Assembly: GCF_000006405.1 (NCBI RefSeq)
Contig: NW_003212648.1
Location: forward strand, 64,399-99,989
Direction: 5' to 3'
DNA length: 35,591 nt
DNA from: Perkinsus marinus ATCC 50983
Lineage: Eukaryota > Perkinsozoa > Perkinsida > Perkinsidae
Shown: positions 9,794 to 20,200 of the stretch, in pieces
Layout of the letters: each line of letters begins with the position of its first letter
Position numbering within the stretch: position 1 is the first letter of the stretch
The notes under the pieces: generated by a model
What the model saw: the letters and a program-made list of their open reading frames with translations, nothing else
What the model was told of the DNA's origin: nothing
The model's database searches: none
Translations under genes and position numbers: made by a program

Positions 9794-12700
9794 CTGCAGA
9801 TTGTGAGTAAGGCTGATATCAAGCCTAGTGGGAGGAAGTATAAAGTGTGGCACTGCCGGTAACCGTACCGTGACCATCGTGTCATTCACGAGAGCCGCTT
9901 CCGCCCGAACAGGCGTGTCACCAATGATGACGTAGAGTGAGTGAACCTCCTAATAAACATAAGTATACAATCCTTCCTACCACCGAAAATGCAGACCTAC
10001 TTCTGCACCAGTGGCGTTGATATACTGAAAACCAGTCCCATGCAAGGTAATGAGGTTACCTCCCAAAAACGGTCCCGAGGCCTGTGAAATCTCTGCTATA
10101 TGTGGTCGAGTAGTTGTCTAAACCACGATCATCACAACACTAGTAGTAGAGGCAGCAGCAACCCACCAGGACAGTTTTATTAGAATCAGAGTAGGCTTCT
10201 GGAGTAAGGCCAACCTCAACTTTAACTTCGCTCACTCCCGTCCCCTCGAAATGCGAGATGGGAGGGTTCAACGGCTTACAACGCAGGGCATCTCGTGAGA
10301 GATACGAAGCGACGACGATCTCAGGTGCTTGCCCAGCTGCATCGTACCTTGTGGGGAAATGACGTAACTCACCAATGGAGGAATGTAAAAAGCATCGTGG
10401 AAAACTATGCACATGTGTTGATGACAATATGAAAATTGTGAGGAAATTTTGGGCAATTCTCATTGGTTTCTATACATTTCTGTTCCGATTCGTATATAAA
10501 CTCTTATAGTTAGTGAGGAAGCTCCTAAGCTCAGCTGAGGAAAGCAAACATATATTCCTACTCCAACACTGTATAGGAAACTCTTCTGAGCTCAGCTGAG
10601 GAAAGCGAACATATATTCCTACTCCAACACTGTATAGGAAACTCTTCTGAGCTCAGCTGAGGAAAGCGAACATATATTCCTACTCCAACACTGTATAGGA
10701 AACTCCTGAGCTCAGCTGAGGAAAGCGAACATATATTCCTACTCCAACACTGTATAGGAAACTCTTCTGAGCTCAGCTGAGGAAAGCGAACATATATTCC
10801 TACTCCAACACCGTATAGAAAACTCCTGAGCTCAGCTGAGGAAAGCGAACATATATTCCTACTCCAACACTGTATAGGAAACTCCTGAGCTCAGCTGAGG
10901 GAAGCGAACATATATTCCTACTCCAACACCGTATAGAAAACTCCTGAGCTCAGGTGAGGAAAACGAACATATATTCCTACTCCAACACTGTATAGGAAAC
11001 TCCTGAGCTCAGGTGAGGAAAGCGAACATATATCCCTACTCCAACACTGGTACAAAAGTCGCCTTGCTTACCACCATTTGCACACGACTTCTCCAGAGAC
11101 TATCACTCGGAAGTGACTACCGTGAATGAGAAGACTCCCTTGCAGGGTAAGGTTGTGCCAGATCTGAGGATAATGAGGATTTATAACTGAATTTGTTTCC
11201 AAACTACAGAGTGTGTTTCCCTTTCCTGAGCTGCGGAGTTACCTCCTAGTTATGACAGTTCACACACGAATTGGACTTGCGCAATGTACAGAAACGAATG
11301 AGAGTTTCCCAAATTTTCCTCCAAATATTCATATTGCCAACAACATGTAGTTGACCATGCGCATACTTTCCCACACTGTCCAATTACACGAGTTGTAAGG
11401 ATAAATCAGAAACCCCAAGGAGCTACCCGCTGGAGGAGGCTTTCCCCCGCAGACTAAAGCATGACCTAGCCAGACCTCGCAAAGATACAATAAACGATTC
11501 CCCACGGAACGATTGATCTATTCACATCACAGACCAAGAGAGTCCCCTTCTCCATGTAGACCTACAGTAGAAGGGGTGATGCTGGTGACGATCGGAGGCG
11601 AATAAAACAACCACTGAGTCCTATCTCTCGTAAAGTCTATGCTGTTCGCTGATACTTCCAAATACCTGCATTGCCCACCTTGTCCATGAACAGTAAATAA
11701 ATAGCGCAATTGGCTCAGTGGACTGACCCACCCTAGGAGGCTATCAATCTCGACGCCATTCGTGAGCCGACGCTCCTCTGGCAACAGCGGAGCGATGCAA
11801 ACTGCATACGAGTCGGCGGCGGGAATTGCCGGATCAGTGTATGTACCAACCTACAATATCAACACTCATCGACCTCACCAGGCAAGATCGATGGTGCTCA
11901 CCTCCAGCGCCTGAGTGATAGTCAGATCGAGCCAACGGCAGTATACTGGCCAACTCAGACCAGAGCCGACCAGAGTCACATTCGTTGACTCATCCCACCT
12001 CCACGCTGGGAAAGGGAGGACGTCCAAGACCCTTTGCCGTCGGGCGTATTCATAAGTGAGATTGCCGAAGAAATCCTTACCGTCGAATGACAGCATAACC
12101 TGACCACCACGTAGAGTGTTAAAACAAATGCGTTTCTGACAGGCGTTCACTTACCTGTACGGTACCCTCGCAAGCGTCTCCCCGAGGATCTCCTCCCATG
12201 GCATCATCACAAAGAGGCACGACACATTCAACTCGCTCCGTGTTCAACCAGTCTTTCGCTGGCAGTGCGGCCTGGCCAAACCGGCACTGTAACTCGATCG
12301 TGTTCAAAAGGTTAGTTCCTGAACGAGAGTGTACGTTCGAGATGCACCCGAATCGCAGCGATCTGACCGTCAATCAGAACCTCAGTCCCACCACTGAAGT
12401 ACCCCCGTGTAGGATGAAGACTCTCAAGCGTAGGAGGAGGCAGTACTGTAATATTCTTGCCGGTAGAGACGTAGTGTATCCCATCGAGAGTCAACAGCAA
12501 GGGGTGAACTCCTACCACTAGAGGCGGAGTTGTGCATTGCATCATCTGAATGCGAAAGGCTTTCTCATTGGGAGGTACACACATGTCGGGATTAAATAAC
12601 CGACCCGTGAGGATACGAAGTTCGCCGGTACTGTGCCGTTGCCGAATTTGCACCCGAGACCGGGCGAGTCGGTGAATCTGCTACCAGTGATGAGAATTGA

Positions 12701-15700
12701 AGTACCCCCAGCGGACATAGCCATATCAGGCAATAGCGCCTCAACGACAAAGTCGCCGACATACGAAAATGTCGCCTGATTAGAGAAAGCTTCCGGAATG
12801 GGGCTCAAATGATCAGGTAATTCACTCGTATCGGGGAATAGCTGTAGCCCAGATCGAACGAGAGTTGTACAAACACATCTGCGGGTGCAGTGGCAATAGG
12901 GTCAATCTGAGATGAGATGGGGATAATTCGACTCAGGGGTCCGCTCACTTCTGCTAAAGAGGGTGCCAAACACCACAGGGATGTCGAGTTAGTTACATGT
13001 GCTAGTACTTCAATGGTCCCAAACCTGAACGAAATATCATAAGACGGCAAAAAAGTCACTACCCGGATTTGAACCGGGGTTGTCACGGCCACAACGTGAC
13101 GTCCTAACCACTAGACGATAGCGACTCGACAAAACCAAGTCAACGTACGATTATAAGCAGGTGCCACCTAGCTCACCTGCATAATGCAAATCCTTCTGGA
13201 AGACCTGTGACGAAGTTGGTTCCTCGAATGGTTATGTTGGCCCCGCCAAAAGAAGCCAGGGTCTGTTTCGGGGACAGCACGTAATAAGCCTCTTGTGGAG
13301 ATATCAAGCCGTACTGACTGAATCCAACGGACGTTTGTACGCTGTAGAATGCCACTGGGGCCCTCGAGAAAGACACTTCCAGAGCCAATGGAGTTCCCGG
13401 CTCATCAGCCTCAGTGGGCGAGAAAGGTCTAATACGGAACTTCGAGGGCACCCCGCAGCGGAAAGTAGACGTTCCCCAATCGAGGCGGCCCATCACGACC
13501 ACTGTCTCATTCCATCGACAGATCACCGTAGTAGAGACGTTCGGGAAGTGACTGCCCGATACCACCACCGATTCGCCACCAACCACGGAACCAACTGGGG
13601 GATATATAAGGCTGAACTCAGGATATCGATGATAGTAAAATGTCGCAGTTGAGTCGCTGATCGAAGAAAATGTCAGGCCCGCGTCCATGCTCACCTGACT
13701 CAGTGCATACGAAGGAAGCAATGACCACGTGCGGCTCCTACCTGAACGTTGCGCGGTCCTGTAGTAGACACGAGCGGGGTCTCGCAATCGATGGTCCGAT
13801 AGGTTGCATTCCACCTCCCGGGAGTAGATATACCACCAAAGCGACAGACAATAAGGAAATCAGCTCTGCCCGGAAAGCCACTCCCTTTCGATGTATACAA
13901 ATGCACCGTAGTATTGCCATCAACGAGTCCCATGGACGGCTCACAGCGGACAACCGGGTACTCCGAGATGTTAATCACCCAACTGCTATACAACATGGGA
14001 AGGATGCTAGTCGAGTTAATCAAAGTCGGCTGGAGATTGCTTGCCAGAATGCTCGCCTTGTACATCTGTAGACCACTTATATTAGAGCTCGTTTGATTAT
14101 ACGGCGCACGAATAGTCTCCGAGGCCTGATTAGTAGGACATGAAGCCCGATGATAGGACGCTCATATACTACTTGAGGCCATACTGGAGGTAGAACTACA
14201 GCTGGGGGTGGCGACTCTGACTCATACACTATCGCAATACCAATAGGAGCCGCCCAATGTACCTGTGCCGAGCCCTCCACAGGACACACAACAGTCAGAC
14301 CTCTTACCTTGTCCAGCGATACCGTGATAGTTCCTCGTCCGTATTCAGGGCCAGAGCCTACCCCCATTGGGAGTTGGCACTCACATGCAGATGTGTTCAA
14401 GAACAAAGCTTCAACGATATACCTGAGACAAGTACTGCTGTAACAAGGGAGAAGCCTCGTGTCCTTGCCTTCCATCGAACATACAAGAAAAGTCTTCCGA
14501 GGTCGAGAAGTTCTTCCCAACCATCGTGACATTCACACCACTCCCAAACATAACAGTATCTGGATCACAATCGCCTTCACAAGACCGTGCCGCGTTCACC
14601 AGGAGATGTTCGTTCGACCGTCGGGATGGTCATCCAAGTGAACACTGCTGTTGGTACTCCTGCAGCCGAGACCAGCTCGTTAGATTCCCAACAGCGGAGC
14701 TCAAGCGGGTCTATCACAACAGGGAACCTGCCAAGAAACGAGAATTGAGGCGCACAGTACTTCAGTGAAGTCAGCGAAGGTACCCTGGGGACTGCAACTG
14801 CACTTGGGCGTGTGTACTGTTCAATAAGACCGTGGTCATGGCACGCTGGACTCCAGCATAGAATGAACAATTCAGCGGTGGATACATGTAAGGGAAGTCC
14901 TGGCCGACCTACTGAAGATGCGTAGATGATAATGCATGTGGGGGAATCCGACCTACCACGGTGACCCACGCGAAGCCTTTGCCTATTGACCATGGGTAAG
15001 AGTCAGGGGATAAGGTGTCGATAAAGGCTTCGCTCCAGTACCTGCTACGGATGATGATAACGATGCAAGGATGATGAATAAAGCAATTGACATAAGGGCT
15101 GTGCCGAGAATTGAACTCGGGACCTCTCGCACCCTAAGCGAGAATCATACCACTAGACCACACAGCCACCTATATATCACCCATACTTTCGAGNNNNNNN
15201 NNNNNNNNNNNNNNNNNNNNNNNNNNNNNNNNNNNNNNNNNNNNNNNNNNNNNNNNNNNNNNNNNNNNNNNNNNNNNNNNNNNNNNNNNNNNNATCGGGG
15301 GCGATTCAATCTCCTTGATATGAACGGAAAGTTAACGCCGTCGATCCACACTTTGGCCAGCCCTCGCGTGGATGCATGTCGGGGAGTCACTGCACGGTAG
15401 TCGGCAGGAGGACGAATCAATATAGCAACCTCGTCGGTCTGGTACGCGGGCTCCGATAAGGTCTCCAACCTCAACCAGATCGCCCCTGCGGTAGAACTAC
15501 CGGTGAATGGCAGTTTGCATTCTAGTGTTGATTCGTTGATAACAACAGCCGGAATGCGACGTGTTCCACCCATATTGCAAGCCAACAGATCGATCCAATC
15601 ATCGAAATGCTGTCCCAGTAAGGTGACGACGACCGACCGCGGGGTCGACTCGATCACTCGTGGCCAGGAGGATTCGAGTACGGGCATGGGTGGGAGCTCT

Positions 15701-15777
15701 GGTGGGAAATGTATATCGAAGAGCCGCGGAGGGAACAACCCTGAGAAGCCATACATCACAAGGGGAATCCATCCTCG
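9794..15777 (-). CDS. Giant type I membrane protein, N-terminal half: tandem IPT/TIG domains
   Basis: This part encodes the extracellular N-terminal half. Predicted exons, 5' to 3': 15294-15777 (cut by the gap), 14957-15041, 14784-14908, 14600-14727, 14481-14559, 14308-14437, 14173-14262, 13742-14125, 13177-13694, 12949-13024, 12826-12906, 12605-12775, 12368-12563, 12155-12318, 11902-12099, 11562-11850, 11427-11517, 11072-11134, 10167-10347, 10001-10117, 9794-9949. Phases agree at every junction listed after the gap. IPT/TIG signatures (G..v.I.G..F ... C.F/W ... C..P) recur, for example GGTSILITGSRF, ESVVVSGSHF, GANITIRGTNF, GNLITLHGTGF and EVLIDGTNLL. TIG domains are immunoglobulin-like folds of surface receptors. 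Introns are 40-56 nt except those holding repeat elements or tRNA genes. The joins 14437/14481 and 11134/11427 are the least certain. The exact number of TIG domains was not fixed. Confidence 0.8.
10394..11049 (+). mobile_element. Element B copy with a 59/61-bp array (9 units)
   Basis: The body (about 10394-10511) is followed by nine units, some 61 bp long through an extra TC in the CTCTTCTGAG version. It lies in TIG-gene intron 10348-11071. Confidence 0.9.
11207..11378 (-). mobile_element. Element B copy
   Basis: A single-unit reverse copy in TIG-gene intron 11135-11426, with the left-type end CCCACACTG at 11378. Confidence 0.82.
13054..13125 (-). tRNA. tRNA-His (anticodon GTG)
   Basis: The minus strand folds as a 72-nt tRNA. 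The acceptor GTCGCTA pairs with TAGTGAC through one G-U pair, the D-arm is GTCTAGTGGTTAGGAC, the anticodon stem is GTCAC/GTGAC with loop GTTGTGG (anticodon GTG), and the T-arm is CCCCGGTTCAAATCCGGG. A run of six T from the 3' end (13054-13049) is a good Pol III terminator. The gene lies inside the 152-nt intron 13025-13176 of the TIG gene, on the same strand. Without it the intron would be about 80 nt. Confidence 0.93.
15096..15167 (-). tRNA. tRNA-Pro (anticodon AGG)
   Basis: The minus strand folds as a 72-nt tRNA. The acceptor stem GGCTGTG pairs with CACAGCC and the discriminator is C. The D-arm and A-box read GGTCTAGTGGTAT, the anticodon loop TTAGGGT gives AGG, and the T-arm reads CCCGAGTTCAATTCTCGG. 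The sequence closely follows the usual eukaryotic tRNA-Pro(AGG). There is no intron. It lies on the same strand as the TIG gene, between coding exons 14957-15041 and 15294-15777, so it appears to sit in an intron of that gene, next to the assembly gap. Confidence 0.93.
15194..15293. other. Assembly gap of 100 N
   Basis: Exactly 100 undetermined bases, the usual placeholder for a gap of unknown size. It cuts a TIG-encoding exon just after GVNFPFIS, so the true distance and missing exons between 15193 and 15294 are unknown. Confidence 0.98.
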
Positions 15778-16111
15778 CTAGGTGATACCACATTTCTGTA
15801 TTGGTATGACAACCATTATCAGTGTGCATTTCGGAAGGGATTCAAAATTGAGAAAACCTTCTATTCAACTTAGTCAACTCACGAACTACATACGCCCCCT
15901 ATAGGATTCCCAAAGATCCGCATTAGCGTGAATATGGATATGGTCAGTTTTCCGAACCTACGAGTGGTATGTCATCATGGGAGTGAATTGACTGATTAAA
16001 CTCCTTAGACAAAATGTGTGATTTAAAATCAGATAAACACTAATGCCTTTACTTGTGTGTTTCTCTATGATAGAGTAAAACAACTCCCTCTACCTCTCCT
16101 ACTCTTCTTAC

Positions 16112-16181
16112 CACAGCCTTCTTTCCAGGCCTCATAGGCTTTTGAAAGTGTCACCAAAATCGCCAGTAATAACCTCAGCAT
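16112..16181 (-). CDS. Probable first exon (signal peptide) of the giant TIG/GCC membrane protein
   Basis: The ATG at 16179-16181 opens a short exon whose product begins MLRLLLAILVTLSKAYEAW, a typical secretion signal with a hydrophobic core and small residues before the likely cleavage point. It ends in phase 1 at a GTAAGA donor (16110-16111). It has the right strand and position to start the TIG gene, whose next certain exon ends at 15777. The exon joining the two was not resolved: the 15777 exon needs a phase-0 partner and this one ends in phase 1, so at least one small exon is missing from the model. The start is the best candidate I found but is inferred, not proven. Confidence 0.5.
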
Positions 16182-17177
16182 CCCAAAGCCACTATAGAGG
16201 AGTATAGCAGAAGCATTACTGAAAGTAAACTATCATCACCATACTAGTGTGACGAGTGGGTTACTAATGACTAGGACCTTGTTCTCCTCTACTCATGACC
16301 CTCCACAATCGTTCCTATTGCACAATATCCTACAAGCTGTGCTAAAGTCTATGCTAGCTACTATGCTATGCTAATATAATGATGCAAGTGATGATGAGGT
16401 GTTCAATGTAGTGTATGTGATAATGTTGTTTTCGGCGTATCAACTCCCACTCGTATTAATAATATGTCTATATCTTCAGGGTTGATGTTGAGTCTAGATC
16501 TACCACACTAGAAATCCTCATATCCTACCCTTCGTCAAAATTCTGAAGGTAATCGGCTCAAGCGCATTTTACTGCGGCCTTACACACTGTAGTCTTTAGA
16601 TGTGTCGTCATCACTAAAATTGAATTCCATGCAAAAGCGTTGATAATTTTCCGAACTTTAGACTAGCCCATTCCGTAACTTACAAATAGCATACAGACTT
16701 TAACTGTCCATCATCATGCGCCGTTTTCTCTCCGAATACAGCGTAAGATTATTCTCGCTCGCCCCAAAAATGGTATGTTAATGTGGAGGTGAGTCTAATG
16801 AAGTGGGTGGTATAATAATTAAGGATGGGTTAAGAGATACGATAATGTGAATATTTCACGCACGATTATATTGAGCTTACATAGAAGCGTTCATTACGTA
16901 GTGTAATATACAAGTAATACAAATTTTACCCATGGTCTTCACATGGCCTCAGTAGTTGCTGAGCTTATCAACACTGTGAAGGTTCATGACGGTCTTCCAC
17001 ACTGAGTATACAAATGCTACTACAGTCTATCCTGTCAGTACTCCCGGGGCTTTCCGGTTGTATTACTGGTTAAAACTGTTGCACTCGTGACTCGTATAAT
17101 AACTCCTCAGAAACGCTCCATCGCGCTCCAAGGCGCTGTTGTCATCCACAGTGTCGTCGTGATACATTTCCCCTCCC
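16182..17177. promoter_or_regulatory. Intergenic region between divergent starts of the TIG protein and sortilin genes
   Basis: About 1 kb separates the probable TIG start (16181) from the sortilin ATG (17178). I see no long reading frame and none of repeat families A-D. It is AT-richer than the flanking exons and must hold the 5' ends and control sequences of both genes if the TIG start is right. No specific promoter box could be recognised. Confidence 0.4.
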
Positions 17178-17228
17178 ATGCGAGCCTTCATTCTACTCCT
17201 GACGTTGCTGCTCTCCACAGCCCTTCAA
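17178..17228 (+). other. Signal peptide of the sortilin receptor
   Basis: The first 17 codons, MRAFILLLTLLLSTALQ, have one basic residue, a Leu-rich core and small polar residues before likely cleavage. This fits the need of a type I receptor to enter the ER and supports the ATG at 17178 as the start. Confidence 0.8.
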
Positions 17229-20200
17229 ACCACCAACAAGAAGGTGTCTGTCAAAGAAGTCGTAAGTGACCGCTCATTCCCTTTCCCTGCAGTTTCCCCC
17301 CCAGGTCTTCGACAGTGCTGTAGCCGACATGCTATGGCTCGGTATTGACAATAAGGTTGTCCTAGTGAGAACTACTCGTGGGAGAATCTACAGGTTCGCT
17401 CACCTGCCGCTGGCAATATCATGCCCTGCATTGTCAGATCGATCAACGGTGGTGACGTTTGGGATGAAATCACCAACGCTCTTGTGAGCAGTGGCTCAGC
17501 TACGTAAGCCTCTAGTTTGCATCCTATTACAGTATGGGAAAATATGTACATGGTCAACTCATGGGGATAAAAGTTAGAAATTCTCATTGGTTTCTGCACG
17601 TTCAAGTCGTATGTAAAGTTCTTTTATGAGCGAGAGAACTCCTGATTGCAAACATATTATACAGCACTACTTCATTGTCAATGTATTCACCCTCAGGACC
17701 TACGCTGATTACAGCTCGTCTGGCAGTCGTGATTTCTACCTCATTTCGATGGTTGCTAACGACAATGACAAGAACATGGTCGTAGCAGTGTCCAATCACC
17801 GAGTACGCTCGTATCTTAGCATGAACAACCTACTACTCCTCCTCCCCCTAGGTTCACTTCATCAGTGATGATGCTGGCCAGCGCTGGCGTGTTGTGAAGT
17901 ACAAAGGAATACATTCCTACGTTTTCCATCCGACGCGCTCACAGTAAGTAAAAATGCAAATCATAGACAGTGTTGGAGTAGGAATATATGTTCGCTCTCC
18001 TCAGCTGAGCTCGGGAGTTTCCTATACAGTGTTGGAGTAGGAATACATGCTCGTTTTCCTCAGCTGAGCTCAGAAGAGTTTCCTATACAGTGTTGGAGTA
18101 GGAATACATGTTCGCTTTCCTCAGCTGAGCTCAGAAGAGTTTCCTATACAGTGTTGGAGTAGGAATACATGTTCGCTTTCCTCACCTGAGCTCAGGAGTT
18201 TTCTAGTAATTATAACAGTTTATATACGAATTCGGGTAGGAGTGTACACAAACCAACAAGAAATGTCCCAAATATCCTCACACTTTTCACATTGTCACCA
18301 TCACATGTGGTTGACCATGTGCATATTTCACCACTGATGATTGACCTTTCAGATGGGCCCTCATGTCGACATGGACCGAGGCGTGCGAGTCTAGAGGCAT
18401 GCGTAACGACGCTGATGTCGACCCCTGCCATCACTCACTGTTCCTAACACAAGTACAGTCTTGGAATATATGTTCGCTTTCCTCACCTAAGCTGACGAGT
18501 TTTCTCGCTAATCATAAGAGTTTAGATGCGAATTAGGGTAGAAGTGTACAGAAACTAACGCGAATTTCTCCGGAATTTTCATAGTGTCACCGACACATGT
18601 AGTTTCCCCCCACTGCGCCCGAATACATATCATAAATCAGGAGTCTGTGAAGTTGGTTTCTCCATTAGGACGGAGGCCGGACCTTCCTATTGGTGCAGTC
18701 CTATGTTGTCCAGTTCGACTGGGGTGACAAGGCTTTCTCTCAAGAGGATCGTATTTATCTCACTCACTTCAGGTGAATACCAAAATTTCTCCATTTTGTA
18801 CAGTGCGAGCCAAACAGTTATGCATATCTAGATTTAGAGAGTATGGTTGTAGACTACGGAACGCTTCTAAAACGTTGGTGTCAATCGATTCACATTGTTA
18901 TCATGTTGATATTACTCAAAGTTGACTTTCGAACTTCCTGAAAATTCAAGGTGTTGAATATATTACTTTACATGACGGTTTGGTTCACACTGTAAGTAAT
19001 AGATTCTCTCCCAGGTTCAAATCAGGAGATCAGCCGAAACTGACCCTTTGGTCCGCCGGTGTTGATTTCGCCTACAGCGACGACATGGGTAAGTCATTTG
19101 AAGAGGTTCGGTGTTGGAGTAGGAATATATGTTCCCTCCCCTCCTTAGCAGTTATGGAAGTGCTCGGGTAGAAATATACAGAAACCAGCGAGAATTCCCC
19201 ATAATTTTTCATCCTGTCACCTTCTGACATTTGAGAGTATTTTCCAACACTGAACAGCATTGATCCTTCGATCAGGTCATACCTTCTACCAGGCCGTCTC
19301 ACAAGGCAATAAATTCCTCATCAGTAATGGCTTCATTTTCGTGGCAAAATTAGTGGATAAAAGTAATACTACTACTGCTACTACTATTGCTGCTACTACG
19401 ACTATTCATACCATCTTTCGTTCAGATTCCCAGAGTGTCAAGTTGATGGTGTCAGCTGACGGTGGTGAGCACTTCACTGCAGCTAGACTGCCTGTAAAAC
19501 TAGAAGAGAAAAGCTACACTATACTCGACACCAGTGAAGGTAGTTTTACCAGTGCCGTACGAGGCATACCCTTTATAGGTGCTGTAATGCTCCATGTGAA
19601 TCATGACTCCCCTGGCAGTGGTGGAGTCGGCAATGTCTATGTCAGTGACAAGGACGGGGTCCGATACAGTCTCAGCTTACCAAACAATGTAGGCATCTTA
19701 TTACACAACAGTTATGCATATATGAAATTTCTTCCATTTGAGAGTATGGTTAAACACTAGGCTTGATATCAGCCTTACTCACAATCTGCAGGTGAGCTTG
19801 GTTTGATCGTTGTGGCCTATTTAGGGGTCTCGACCCTTTTTCTGAACTCCACTTGAACTGAATTGCTCCTGGTAGTCATAACAGTGCGAACCAAACAGTT
19901 ATGCATATCTAGATTTAGAGAGTATGGTTGTAGACTACGTAACGCTTCTAAAACGTTGGTGTCAATCGATTCACATTGTTATCATGTTGATATTACTCAA
20001 AGTTGACTCTCGAACTCACAAAAATTGAAGGCGTTTAAAATATTACTCCATTGTAAGAGTGAACAACAGTGTAGGAATATTCACGTCGGAATGAATCTCC
20101 GATGATACTGTAGTTGGTGCATTTCACTACTGCAAGGTCCGAGGAAGCAATGGTGACTGTGAATTCGACAAAGTACTTTCCCTTGAAGGAGTGTACATGG

